DNA of 64,000 bases from Perognathus longimembris pacificus (lineage: Eukaryota > Chordata > Mammalia > Rodentia > Heteromyidae), in contig NC_063176.1 of assembly GCF_023159225.1 (NCBI RefSeq), forward strand, positions 34,389,786-34,453,785. The letters are read 5' to 3'. Below, piece after piece: positions 47,478-58,428 of the stretch (position 1 is its first letter; every line of letters begins with the position of its first letter). The notes under the pieces were generated by a model. The model was not told the origin of the DNA and searched no databases. It saw nothing but the letters and a program-made list of their open reading frames with translations. The translations under genes and the position numbers were made by a program.

Positions 47478-48497
47478 AGCTTAGCAATTTTTTGTAGATT
47501 TTTGTTACTGAATTGTCCCCGTGAACATTAAAAAAATCTTATCATGTTCTCACAAAGAGTACTTAACATTCACATCCTGATCATGAGACCAGAATTATAT
47601 CACTGCAAAACCAAGAAGTAACAAAAAAAACTGAAATGGTCATTGTCAAAATGTTGAAATCCAGCAGCTGTGATGATTCTGGCATTGTCCATGCTGATAG
47701 TCTTCCTTTTTTGGACTTCTTAATAATTATTTATCAGGTTATGATAGATTTCAAGTCTGCTTCTACAAGTGATCATAAATGATCTTTTAAAAAAATGATC
47801 ATAATGATCTTTAAAAAAAAAAAAGAAAGGGAAATTGCCTTCCTGCTTTATATATTATGTACTAAGACATCAGGCAACAAGGATATCAAAAACTTGCCTA
47901 CTCAGTTTGATATGCATTGAAAAGAAAATGGTCTAAATTTTAGCAATGTGGTACAATACTTGGACACTGGATTTTGTTTTATCATTAGCTTACCTAGTAA
48001 ACATACAAAATATTCAATGTTAATGCTATGGAGATATAAAAGAGTACATGGTCCCCTAATTCTAAACACAGCTCAATTGTTCATCTTAATGCAGTTTGAG
48101 TCACAATTATCTAAAAGACTTATAACCACAAGTGCTTGAAATTACATAGTTTTCAGATTTGCAAGTATTTTATGAATATAAGGTGATACCTTGGGTAAGG
48201 GACCCAAATTTCTTTTTTTTTCTTCCATACCTTATTTACAAAAATCTAAAAGCACTTTTATATTATAAATATCCATATTTTTATCACACTTATGTTTTCA
48301 CTGCCACCAAGCATGAGGTCACATTTGGAAATTTTCATTGTGGCATCATGTTGGAACTCAAAATGTTTCAGATTTTGAGAGATTTTTGTATTTCAGATTT
48401 TTCAGCTTGAGATTCTCAATTGATAAGACAAGGCAATGTAAGGAATTCTGTCTGAGCACAGCAGAAAGGACAACTCATATTAAGAAGTAAAGGAAAG

Positions 48498-48707
48498 GGC
48501 TGGGAATATAGCCTAGTGGCAAGAGTGCTTGCCTCCTACACATGAAGCTCTCGGTTCGATGCACCAGCACCACATATATGGAAAACGGCCAGAAGGGGCA
48601 CTGTGGCTCAGGTGGCAGAGTGCTGGCCTTGAGCGGGAAGAGGCCAGGGACAGTGCTCAGGCCTGGAGTCCAAGGCCCAGGACTGGCCAAAAAAAAAAAA
48701 AAAAAAA
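48498..48707 (+). mobile_element. IDL-Geo SINE
   Basis: TSD agaa(g/a)taaaggaaag at 48483-48497 and 48708-48722; gagcgggaag variant. Confidence 0.92.
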
Positions 48708-48883
48708 AGAAATAAAGGAAAGCAAAGGGAGGGATAACGTTGTCCAAAACATAAATGTACTCATTACCTGACTTATGAAATGGTAAACCCTTCTTAACAT
48801 TACCTTACATTAAATAATAACAGTAAAATTACATTTTTACAAAAAAAGAAGTGAAGAAAAGCTATATTAAAAAAAAAAAAAAC

Positions 48884-49092
48884 AGGCTGGAAATACAGCC
48901 TAGTGGCAGAGTACTTGCCTCATATACATGAAGCCCTGGGTTCAATTCCTTAGCACCACATACATGGAAGAAGCCAGAAGTGGCACTGTGGCTCAAGTGG
49001 TAGAGTCCTATCCTTGAGCTTTTAGAAAGAAGCCAGGGACAGTGCTCAGGCCCTGAATTCAAGCCTCAGGACTGGCAAAAAAAAAAAAAAAA
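48884..49092 (+). mobile_element. IDL-Geo SINE
   Basis: Older A-tailed copy immediately followed by a 7SL-Geo. Confidence 0.88.
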
Positions 49093-49300
49093 GCCAACAC
49101 CAGTGGCTCATACCTATAATCCTAGCTATTCTGGAGGCTGAGTCTTAAGAATCATGGGTTGAAGACAGCATGGGCAGCGAAGTCTGTAAGACTCTTATTT
49201 CCAGTGAATCACAGACAGAAAAAAAAAAAAAAAAGCTGGAAATGAAGCTGTAGCTCAAGTGGTAGTGTGCTGGCCTTGAACAAAAAGAAGCTGATTCAGC
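49093..49300 (+). mobile_element. 7SL-Geo SINE
   Basis: caccagtggctcatacctat to gccttgaacaaaaagaagct; lacks the Geo 3' end. Abuts the previous SINE's tail. Confidence 0.78.
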
Positions 49301-49626
49301 TTTCACGAGGCAAGATAGTAGGACATGGAGCTCTATCTATTGACATGCATGCTGAGTTTTCATAGAAGCCCTTTGCAGATGCATGCCTATCTGCATATCC
49401 TTGTTGCCGAGAATTTTGGCTGGCTAACACTCATCCTGGTCCCCTTCTCCCTTGACAGCTCTACTGGGGAGGCTGGAAAAGTTAAATACTAGTAGTAAGA
49501 GGTAGGCCTGTAACACAGTCTGGGAAATTGACTTCATTTAGATATATGTGGCTTGAGGGTTTTAAGAAATTTTCTGTTTTTCAAATCAGAATCAGATACA
49601 CTTGATACTTTTTGATTTTTGTTGTT

Positions 49627-49945
49627 GTTTTTGGTGGTACTGAGGTTTGAACTCAGGGCCTCATGCTTGCTAGGCAGGTACTCTATCACTTTGACTATAC
49701 CTCTGGCCCCTTTTTTGTGTTGGTAATTTTTTAGATAAGCTATTACTTTGAGCCCAGCTTGGGCTGTGGTCTTCCTATTTGTCTCCCTGAAAGGATGACA
49801 GATATGGGTCATTTAGCTCAGACATGAATGAAGTTGGATGAAGTTGGAAACATTTTTATGTCTGTACTGGCCTTGAACCAGAGTCCCCCAGTCTCTTCCC
49901 CCAAGTAGCTAAAATTACAGGCTTGAGCCACCACATCTGGCCTTC
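49627..49945 (-). mobile_element. Old tRNA/7SL composite SINE
   Basis: Antisense tRNA-like part at 49637-49711 (tactgaggtttgaactcag, then gctaggcaggtactctatc) and a 7SL-like part at 49865-49945 (aagtagctaaaattacaggc). May be one composite or two insertions. Confidence 0.55.
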
Positions 49946-51691
49946 CCTCTTTATTTTTGTCTTCCACATAGCTGTTATAATTGTGTTTGTACAGTCACTC
50001 AGAACCAGTCAGAGATACTAAGAGAATAAATATGGATACACTTAAGCTCTAATCTTATAATATCCAGCACTGTGTCTGTCAGTTCTACTTAGGTGAAGAA
50101 AAAAAAAAAAAACCTTCACTTAAGCCATTGTTAGTCAGTGTTTTCTATTACTTGCATCCAGAAGCATTCTTAACTGGTATAGTCCTAAATCCTCCACATG
50201 TAGATGAACTATAGTATTGCCATTTTTCTAATGGTAGGTGCTCACATCATGGCTTCATGTTACATCTTGATAATTTTTGTAGTATTTCAAACTTTGAGCC
50301 AAAATTACATTTGTGATCTGTGGTCAGTGATGTTCTTTATTATAATGGTTTGGGGCTATGATGACCATACCCTTATAAAGCAATGAATTTAATAATTGTG
50401 TGTGTTCAGATTGCCTCACAACCTAGATATTTTCCCATCTCTCTTCTCCCTTTAATCTGTGTTCCTATTCTCTTGGATACAACAATATTGCAATTAGACC
50501 CTAGTATGACCTCTGTGTATTTAAGTGAAAGGTAAAGTTGTATGTCTCTAATTTAAAATCTAAAGCTAGAGATGATTCTTTAGTGAGGTTAAAGCCAAGT
50601 CTCTTGCACCACATGGCCAAGTTGTGAATGCAGAGGAAAAGTTACCTAAGGAAGTTAGAAGTGCTGATCCAGTGAACACATGAATGCTAAGAAAGCAAAA
50701 CAGTCCTATTGTTGATATGGAAAAGTCTTAGTGGTCTGGATAGAAGATCAGACCAGACATAACATTCCCTCAAGCCAAAGACTAATTCAGAGCAAGGCCT
50801 GAACACTCTTCAGTGCTGTGAAGACTGAAAGGGGCCAGAGAGATCTGTGGAAGAAAAGTCCAAACTGACTTAGGTTGTTTATTGCTTGTGGGGCGTAAGG
50901 AAAGAGGGCATCTCCATCACATGGAAGTGCATGGGAGGCAGCAGGTGCAGATGTAGCCCCCTACAGCAGGTGGTCAGTAGGGTGTGGGGAGATCACTGGT
51001 GAATATGGTTATGTTAGCAATAGATACTCCTGGAGACCAAAGAAAATGCCCTCTAGAACTCTCACAGCTAGGGAGGAGAAGTCAATGTCTGATTTCAGAC
51101 TGAGTCTTCATAGGGGTGACATTAAGTAAGCCAGTGCTCATTTGCCATTCTGAAACTCCTAGAGTCCTTAAGTATTACATGAAATCTACTCTGTCCTGCC
51201 CATGCTCTGTGTGATATATCTATTTGCAATGTGGTGTACTGAATATTTGAAGCATATTACTGAGACCTAAAGCCCAGAAGGGGGAAAAGAAAGCTTTCTT
51301 TTGAAATATTATTGTTCACCTATAGTGTACCTGGTCACTCAAAAGTTCTGACAGATAAGAACAAGAATTATGTTTTCATGCCTGCTAGCATAATATCCAT
51401 TCTGCAGCCCATGGAATAACGCATGAGTTCTACCTCCAGGTGATGTTATTTAATAAGTACATTTCTTGAGGCTCTAGATGTTATAGGCAGTATGATTCTC
51501 TCATGAGTCTGGGCAAGACAATTGAAAATATTTTGGAAAGGATCCACCATTGTAGATGGCATTAACATGTGTGATTCATAGTAGATAAAAATATTAACAG
51601 GAGCTTAAAAGAAGTTGATTCCACCTCTCATAGATGACTTTGAGTAAGAAGTAAAGCTAACACAATGGACATATCAAAAGAACCAGAATCA

Positions 51692-51900
51692 AGGCTGGGG
51701 ATATAGCCTAGTGGCAAGAGTGCCTGCCTCGGATACACGAGGCCCTAGGTTCGATTCCCCAGCACCACATATACAGAAAACGGCCAGAAGCGGCGCTGTG
51801 GCTCAAGTGGCAGAGTGCTAGCCTTGAGCGGGAAGAAGCCAGGGACAGTGCTCAGGCCCTGAGTCCAAGGCCCAGGACTGGCCAAAAAAAAAAAAAAAAA
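51692..51900 (+). mobile_element. IDL-Geo SINE, young subfamily
   Basis: 16-bp perfect TSD aaaagaaccagaatca at 51676-51691 and 51901-51916, with a long A-tail. Nearly identical to the 9943 copy. Confidence 0.96.
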
Positions 51901-52171
51901 AAAAGAACCAGAATCAGACATCACCTTCACAATTAAATTAAATTAAAATTTTTTTAAATGCAATCAGTGCTGGAGCCTGAAGAGTGTGAGAACTACTACA
52001 ATCTCTTGATAAATCTTCAATGGATGGGGAGTTGTTTCTTATTTTTTTATGTTTTAGCAAGAATTTATTTTAGTACTACAGCATTAAAGTGGGGAGAAGC
52101 AGAAAAAGAGAAAAACATTTCCTGGTCTCCACACAAGAAATAGGAGTTAAAGACTCCAGGAGCACTTTCTT

Positions 52172-52387
52172 TTTTTTCTTTTTTTTTTTTTTTGGCCAGT
52201 CCTGGGCCTTGGACTCAGGGCCTGAGCACTGTCCCTGGCTTCTTCCCGCTCAAGGCTAGCACTCTGCCACTTGAGCCACAGCGCCGCTTCTGGCCGTTTT
52301 CTGTATATGTGGTGCTGGGGAATCGAACCTAGGGCCTCGTGTATCCGAGGCAGGTACTCTTGCCACTAGGCTATATCCCCAGCCCTG
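52172..52387 (-). mobile_element. IDL-Geo SINE, young subfamily
   Basis: Antisense; TSD ggagcactttctt at 52159-52171 and 52388-52400. Confidence 0.95.
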
Positions 52388-52526
52388 GGAGCACTTTCTT
52401 AAGGGTGAGCAAAGAAAGTGGTTTCTTGAAATACAATCTATTCCTGATAAAGAGGCTCTAAACATTGTTGAAATGTTTAAAGGCCTTAGAATATGACAGA
52501 AGCTTAGTTCATAAGGCAGTGGTTTT

Positions 52527-52770
52527 TGCTTTGTTTTGTTTTGTTGCCAGTCCTGGGGCTTGAATTCAGGCTCTGGGCCCTGAGCTGCTTTTGCTCTAGA
52601 CTAGCGCTCTACCACTTGAGCCACAGCACCACTTCTAGGCTTTTCTCAGTACTTTATTGGACAAGAGAGTCTCAAAGGCTTTCCTGCCTGTGCTAGCTTC
52701 AAACCATGATGCTCAGAGCTCAGTCTTCTGAGTAGCTAGGATTACAGGTATGAGCCACCGACACCCTGCT
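52527..52770 (-). mobile_element. 7SL-Geo SINE
   Basis: Antisense: tgccagtcctggggcttgaa to ggtatgagccaccgacacc. Confidence 0.85.
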
Positions 52771-52804
52771 TGCAATGGTACATTTTGAAAGGATTTTCTC
52801 CAGC

Positions 52805-53165
52805 AGGGTATAGTGTCTCAAGCCTGTCATCCTAGCTTCAGAAGTAGAGATTCCAGCTCAAGACCAGCTTAGGCAAAAAGAAGTTCCTGTTATTCCATCT
52901 CAACCAATGGCTGGGCACAGTGGCACATGCCTATTTTTCAGCTAGGGGGAAGTATAATGATGGGGTGCGGTGGTACATGACTGTCATCCCAGTGACAGAG
53001 GGAAGCACAAGCAGGAGGATTACAGTCCTGGCAAGTCTTGGCATGGAATGAGGCCTTATCTTGAAAATAAGCAAGCAAAAAAAAAAAGTGATTAGAGGTA
53101 TAGCTCAAGTGGGAGAGTACCTGCTTCATAAGCATGAGTGCATGAGTTCAATCCACAATACCAAG
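52805..53165 (+). mobile_element. Composite 7SL-7SL-tRNA SINE
   Basis: Two 7SL-like units (from 52805 and about 52910/52955) then a tRNA-like tail at 53088-53162 (gtatagctcaagtgggagag, B-box-like gagttcaatcc). Older than the Geo SINEs. Confidence 0.65.
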
Positions 53166-53404
53166 AAGGAATGATCAACTCCAGTTTTAAAAGAATGAAA
53201 TACTATCAAACTGCACCATCTTTTGCAGAGAAAATGTTTCATGAAAAGAAGAATCAATCCCTGTGGCAAATTTCATTGTTGCTGGGTGCTAGAAAACCAG
53301 CACAGTCATTCACATCAAAGTAAGACCCTTCACTAGCAGAAACATTGTAACTTGCTAAAGACTCAGATAACTATTAATTAGCATTTCTTAGCATTAGCTT
53401 AATT

Positions 53405-53670
53405 TTTTGATTGCACTCAGCACCTGTTGCTTGCTGGGCAAATGCTTGAGCCACACTTGTAGTCCTATTACATTGAAGGTTTCATGCTTTCTCCTAGGCC
53501 AGCCATCCCCTCTCTACCTCCCAAGTGGCTGGGATTATAGGTACCACCACACCAGCTTGTTTTTGAGATAAGTTCATGCTTGCTTTTGTCCTAACGGGTC
53601 CCAAAACATGATCATACATTTTCCACACCCTGAATAGCTAAGATTACAAGTATATGCTTCTGTTCCTGGC
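53405..53670 (-). mobile_element. 7SL-like SINE remnant
   Basis: Antisense: cccaagtggctgggattata and a second weaker gaatagctaagattacaag; probably an old dimer. Confidence 0.5.
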
Positions 53671-53699
53671 CTCACAAATTACTTTTTTACTTATGTTGG

Positions 53700-53880
53700 T
53701 TTTTCAGGTATGATGTTATTACATACTATACATTATAGTATAGCACAAACAATATATATGTTATATATATGCATACCATAACACATTATAATACTACTTA
53801 CTAGCATTATATATTATTATACATACTGTATGTATATTATATAGAGTATATTATGACCATATATAATACACTATAGTGTA
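53700..53880. repeat. AT-rich palindromic tract
   Basis: Almost pure A/T with many small palindromes, for example actatacattatagt. Confidence 0.85.
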
Positions 53881-53893
53881 AACACCAGTTTTT

Positions 53894-54096
53894 TGTTTGT
53901 TTGTTTGCCAGTCCTGGGGCGTGGCTTCAGGGCTTGAGCACTGTCCTTGGCTTCTTTTTGCTCAAGACTAGCACTCTACCTCTTGAGCCACAGCGCCACT
54001 TCTGGATTTTTCTATATATGTGGTGCTGAGGAATCGAACCCTGGGCTTCATTTATATGAGACAAGCACTTTACCACTAGGCCATATTCCCAGCCCT
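53894..54096 (-). mobile_element. IDL-Geo SINE
   Basis: Antisense; TSD aaa(c/t)accagttttt at 53880-53893 and 54097-54110. Confidence 0.92.
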
Positions 54097-54315
54097 AAAT
54101 ACCAGTTTTTTATCTGCTGGGAAACCAAAAAATTGATGTGATGTCTTTTATTGTGCTGTTCACTTTATTTTTATTTCTAGAAGTATCTCTAAAGTGTCTC
54201 TGAAGTATTGGTTGTATTTGGTCTTAAATGAAAGTTCCTATTTAATAAATGAGGGATTTGTGATAGTCTGGCTTTCTAACATGCAGTTGTTCAGCAATGT
54301 GAAAATCTGCATTTT

Positions 54316-54361
54316 GGGGGGTGAGGGGTGCCAGTCCTGGGACTTGAACTCTGTCTCTAAG

Positions 54362-54393
<32 letters not shown>

Positions 54394-54543
54394 CTGAAAA
54401 CTATTGCTCAACCACTCGAGCCACAGCACCACTTCTGGCTTTTTGATAGTTAATTGGAGATAAGAGTCTCATGGGCCTTCCTGTCTCAGATCTCAGCCTC
54501 CTGACTAGCTAGGATTGCAGGCTTGAGCCACCAGCACCCACCT
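54316..54543 (-). mobile_element. 7SL-Geo SINE with TTTTG expansion
   Basis: Antisense; a (TTTTG)n tract at 54367-54391 interrupts the Geo half. Confidence 0.83.
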
Positions 54544-54788
54544 TTTTTTTTTTTTTTTACTTAAAGAGATTAATACTAACACTTTGGTTATTTCTGTTGT
54601 CCTCATATTTCTAATTGTATCCTGACACATTTCCTGACATTGTGTATCAAAGTAATAGTTAATATTTGCATATTATCTTTATACTTCTTCAACAAGGTAG
54701 TAAAATTGCTTCTTCATTATGTTAATCCTCCACTGTTTTGTTTTCCTTAGTAGCTGTCTGCTCCTTTTCAACTGACTTTTTATTTCCA

Positions 54789-54790
<2 letters not shown>

Positions 54791-54829
<39 letters not shown>
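54791..54829. repeat. (TG)n microsatellite
   Basis: About 19 TG units, 260 bp before the TGDK exon. Confidence 0.96.
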
Positions 54830-54832
<3 letters not shown>

Positions 54833-55090
54833 GGGAGGTAATAATTTCTTTACCTTAGAGAGATGTAAGGTAAGCCAACTTCTGGGAGTCTCACTCTCAT
54901 GCCAGAATTACTGGATGAAAACCAAGGGTCTTGAAGAGCAAAAACTCAGTGGGATAGGTAGTTGGAATTTATACCAAAATCCATGAATTATTATTATGTC
55001 TGTAATCTTGAACCAAATACATACTTTGGTTTTTGTTCTTACAGAATCTGACTGGTTTTCTTAACATTTTTTCCCATTCATTTCCTCCAG

Positions 55091-55229
55091 AATCTTCAGC
55101 TACTTGGAGCTACAGCCATTGAGGATAAATTACAAGATCAAGTGCCTGAAACAATAGAAACACTAATGAAAGCAGACATCAAAATCTGGATCCTTACAGG
55201 GGACAAGCAAGAAACTGCCATTAATATAG
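55091..55229 (+). CDS. ATP8A1: ATP8A1 exon with P-domain TGDK motif
   Basis: This 139-nt exon encodes [40 protein letters not shown] and ETAINI plus one base of Gly. T-G-D-K is the conserved P-domain motif that contacts ATP phosphates next to the catalytic Asp. [10 protein letters not shown] is the P4 counterpart of the DPPR region. The acceptor is ttcctccag, after a 21.5 kb intron. The donor is gtgatt, weak because of G at +3 and T at +5 and +6. A young SINE begins 48 bp downstream. The peptide looks unchanged from the mammalian sequence. Confidence 0.97.
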
Positions 55230-55276
55230 GTGATTCACCTGATTCAAGTTTTAGGTCTTACCAAGATTTTAGTGAG

Positions 55277-55478
55277 TGGGGCTGGGGATATGGCCTAGTG
55301 GCAAGAGTGCTTGCCTCCTATACATGAGGCCCTAGGTTCGATTCCCCAGCACCACATATACAGAAAATAGCCAGAAGTGGCGCTATGGCTCAAATGGCAG
55401 AGTACTAGCCTTGAGCAAAAAGAGGCCAGGGACAGTGCTCAGGCCCTGAGGGCCCAGGACTGGCCAAAAAAAAAAAAA
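55277..55478 (+). mobile_element. IDL-Geo SINE next to TGDK exon
   Basis: 13-bp TSD agattttagtgag at 55264-55276 and 55479-55491. It begins 48 bp after the exon end and lacks the tccaa part of the Geo 3' region. Confidence 0.95.
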
Positions 55479-55840
55479 AGATTTTAGTGAGATGCATTTG
55501 AGACATTTTGAGTTTGGAAAGATTTGTTATCAAGATTCCAGATCTGTAATGTCATTAGGTTTATCCATGTCATTGTGGCTCTGATGCCTGTTTAAAATGG
55601 AAGCACTTCCATTTGCATCGGAGCTATCTCTTGCAATAGCAGAGACATTCTCTCACCTTTGCATTCCCACCTAGCCACCTCCCACCCATGGTGACTAGAG
55701 CTCCCGCAATGCTTCTGCACTATCACTGCTGTGTAACTAACACTTTTTTTGAGTTAAGAAGTAAGAAGGTTGTCAGTTTGCATTCTTCCTACTCCCTCAC
55801 CTCCCAGGTTTTTCAAAGGACTTCAGGCGATTCAGCTTAA

Positions 55841-56045
55841 GCAGCTATAACAGATTATCATAGACTGGGTGGCTTTTAAAAATAGAAATTTATCTCTCAC
55901 AGCTTGGGAGACGAAATCCAAGGCCAACATTCCTGCAGTGAGGCTTCCTGACCTCGCTTACAGCAATTATTTTCTCATTATGTCTTCACCTGGCCTTTGC
56001 TCTAGCACTTCCACCCAAGCTCTCCGTTTGTTGTTTTTTTCTTTA
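55841..56045 (-). mobile_element. MaLR (MLT1-like) LTR, split
   Basis: gcagctataacagattatca and gactgggtggcttttaaaa are the antisense 3' part of an MLT1/MST-like LTR. It continues after the SINE at about 56239-56310 (ataaggatgttagtcctatt). Confidence 0.65.
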
Positions 56046-56238
56046 TTTTTGCCAGTCCTGGGGCTTGAACTCAGGACCTGAGCAATGTCCCTGAGCTTCT
56101 TTTGCTAATGCCTAGTGCTCTACCACTTTAGCCACAGCACCAATTCTGTTTTTTTCTGTTTCTGTGGTGCTGAGGAATCCATCCCAGGGCTTCATGCATG
56201 CTAGGCAAGCACTCTACCACTAAGACACATTCCCAGCC
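56046..56238 (-). mobile_element. IDL-Geo SINE inside an LTR
   Basis: Antisense dimer (gccagtcctggggcttgaac to acacattcccagcc), old, splitting the MaLR LTR. Confidence 0.85.
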
Positions 56239-56364
56239 ACCCAGCTTTCTTTTATAAGGATGTTAGTCCTATTACTTCAGAACCCTGCCTTAAGCCCTTT
56301 GCAAATCTGAACAAAAATACCTAGCTCTAGTTCTAGTTCTCTAGAAAATACAGTCAAAGCTTCA

Positions 56365-56720
56365 GCAGATTCAGTGTCTGGTTCGTGCGTATCACTATGT
56401 CCTCATGTGGTAGAAGGGGCAGGAGGTCTCTTTGCTGTCCTTCTGAAGGATGCTGGCCTCCTTCAAGATTGGCTCAGCCTTCATGACCCAATAACCTCCC
56501 AAAGGCCCCACCTCTCATTACTATCATATTGGTAATTATATCCCAGCATATGAATTTGGTAGAAACATAACTATTAGACAATAGGAGGTCTCACCCTTAT
56601 GACCCCATATAGCCCTTATTACCTCCTCATGGGCCCTGTATCCAAATATAGTCTCATTGGAGTTCTGGTTTCAACATGTGAATTGGAGGCTGGGAGACAC
56701 AATTCAGTCCATAACAGAGG
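56365..56720 (-). mobile_element. MaLR (MLT1-like) LTR remnants
   Basis: gattcagtgtctggttcgtg, cctcccaaaggccccacctc, and a second overlapping set ending attcagtccataacag. Two LTR 5' ends appear to be stacked. Confidence 0.6.
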
Positions 56721-57455
56721 TCTTACTAAGAAGAAAATTAGTAGTTAGTTTTGCAAGCCTATGGTACCAATCGTGTACGAAAAGAAGTCTCTTTTTTTTT
56801 TTTTTTGCCAAATTCACTAGCACTCAGTGGCCTAAACACTGTAAACCCTTATACAGAATAATTTCTTGATAGTAATCACATGTATTATACTCAAAACTTC
56901 AACTTTGAAGAAACTATTTCAAGGGTGTCTATAACACAAGACCGCAGGGAAGAGAGAGACAGAGACAGAGAATTCCAAACCATGCAATTTTTATTTAATA
57001 TGAGACCAGTTGGTAGGGTTCCCTATTTTTCTCCAACCACATTCCTCTGTAGCAAGCTGGCATTACAGGCAGAGATGGATTTAGGAAAGAGAAGGTTTGC
57101 GGTATAGTCGGTTCAGCAGAGCAGAAGAAGGCAGGCAGGGAGAGAATGCTGCAGTGTCTGTGGCAGGGAGCTGGGGTGGGGAATCCTGGATGCAAGGGCA
57201 TCATCCCCTCCTCCACTGTGATCTGGAAAGCCACTGCTTTCTTTAGCTCTCTGTGTTGGTCATCAGGAAGGATGTCCATATGCATTTGGTACCTTTCATT
57301 CACTGAGAATCCTTACCAAACTGTCTTCCATAGTGTTTTAAACACAGCTCCCTTCCACCTCCCAGCCCCCCCCCCCAAAAAAAGACTTCCCAGATCTTAG
57401 CTCCCCTGTAGCAATAAAGAGAATTTCAGGGTTTTGTTTAAGGGTTTTGTTTTTT

Positions 57456-57688
57456 GTTTGTTTTGTCAGTCATGAGGCTTGAACTCTGGGCCTGGGAACT
57501 GTTCTTGCGCTCTTCAGCTCAAGGCTAGCACTCTACCACTTGAGCCACAGCACCACTTCCAGTTTTCTGGTGGTTAATTGGAGATAAGTCTCATGGACTT
57601 TCCTGCCCAAGCTGGCTTTGAACCTCCATCCTCAGATCCCAGCCTCCTGAGTAGCTAGGATTACAGGCATGAACCCCACCGCTGGCTT
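57456..57688 (-). mobile_element. 7SL-Geo SINE
   Basis: Antisense, well preserved: catgaggcttgaactctggg to cagcctcctgagtagctagg. Confidence 0.87.
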
Positions 57689-57700
57689 TGTTTTATTTTT

Positions 57701-57704
<4 letters not shown>

Positions 57705-57763
<59 letters not shown>
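57705..57763. repeat. (TG)n microsatellite
   Basis: About 29 TG units between two antisense 7SL-Geo SINEs. Confidence 0.97.
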
Positions 57764-57764
<1 letters not shown>

Positions 57765-57990
57765 GGTAATAAGGCTTGAACTCAGTTTGAATGCTGTCCC
57801 TGAGTTTCTGTTTTTTGCTCAAGACTAATGCTCTACCACATGAGCTACAGCTCCACTTCTGGCCTTTGGTGGTTAATTGGAGATAAGAGTCTCATGGACT
57901 TTGCTGCCTGGGATGGTTTTGAACTACAACCTTCAGATCTCAGCATTCTAAGTAGCTAAGACTGCAGGTGTGAGCCACCTGTGCCGGGAA
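57764..57990 (-). mobile_element. 7SL-Geo SINE
   Basis: Antisense; directly after the TG repeat and in the same orientation as the copy at 57456. Confidence 0.86.
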
Positions 57991-58042
57991 AGGATTTCAG
58001 TTTTAACTTCGTGTAAAACTAGGGGGAAAATACTCTTTAAAT

Positions 58043-58047
<5 letters not shown>

Positions 58048-58084
<37 letters not shown>

Positions 58085-58274
58085 GCCAGTCCTGGGCCTT
58101 GGACTCAGGGCCTGAGCACTGTCCCTGGCTTCTTCCCGCTCAAGGCTAGCACTCTGCCACTTGAGCCACAGCGCCACTTCTGGCCGTTTTCTGTATATGT
58201 GGTGCTGGGGAATCGAACCTAGGGCCTCGTGTATCCGAGGCAGGCACTCTTGCCACTAGGCTATATCCCCAGCC
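58048..58274 (-). mobile_element. IDL-Geo SINE with long T tract
   Basis: TSD ctctttaaatgtttt at 58033-58047 and 58275-58289. The antisense A-tail gives about 35-40 T in the sense strand. Young subfamily. Ends about 90 bp before the 58364 exon. Confidence 0.95.
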
Positions 58275-58363
58275 CTCTTTAAATGTTTTGATAGTAATAT
58301 TACCTTAATATCTCACTTCCCCAGAAAAATTAATTGTATCTTCAATTTCCTCTATTCACTCAG

Positions 58364-58428
58364 GACACTCCTGCAAACTGCTGAAGAAGAACATGGGAAT
58401 GATCGTCATCAATGAAGGCTCCCTTGAT
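58364..58428 (+). CDS. ATP8A1: ATP8A1 exon, P-domain (GHSCKLLKKNMGMIVI)
   Basis: This 65-nt exon completes Gly and encodes 21 residues, HSCKLLKKNMGMIVINEGSL then D, ending in phase 0 at gat|gtaagt. The acceptor is tctattcactcag. The sequence follows [12 protein letters not shown] and forms the P-domain strand C-K-L-L-x-x-N-M, then enters the variable insertion before the GTRETL segment, whose exon I could not find in the remaining 5.6 kb. An antisense SINE with a long T tract ends about 90 bp upstream. Confidence 0.96.

Larger units (their letters stand above)
33575..55090 (+). other. ATP8A1: ATP8A1 intron, 21.5 kb
   Basis: The largest intron here, in front of the TGDK exon. Holds a 2.1 kb antisense L1 with nested SINEs, MIR and L2 relics, a hAT-like fossil and many SINEs. 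Long stretches without recognised content: 34160-34955, 35130-36590, 38820-40710, 40860-41490, 42700-43540, 44800-45370, 46220-46830, 47480-48480, 49950-51670 and 54545-55090. Confidence 0.8.
55230..58363 (+). other. ATP8A1: ATP8A1 intron, 3.1 kb
   Basis: Bounded by a sense IDL-Geo near the donor and an antisense IDL-Geo near the acceptor. Between them lie two antisense MaLR-type LTR remnants, an antisense IDL-Geo, two antisense 7SL-Geo copies and a TG microsatellite. 56730-57450 shows no recognised element beyond a C run at 57366. Confidence 0.8.

Noticed and set aside
55142..55327. ATP8A1 frame extending past 55229
   Set aside because: The extension past the donor reads into intron and a SINE; the next exon in phase is at 58364.
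4754..58428. Assignment to the paralogue ATP8A2
   Set aside because: Diagnostic residues ([45 protein letters not shown]) fit ATP8A1.
4754..58428. Processed pseudogene
   Set aside because: The coding sequence is split by introns with proper splice sites and has no frameshift or stop.
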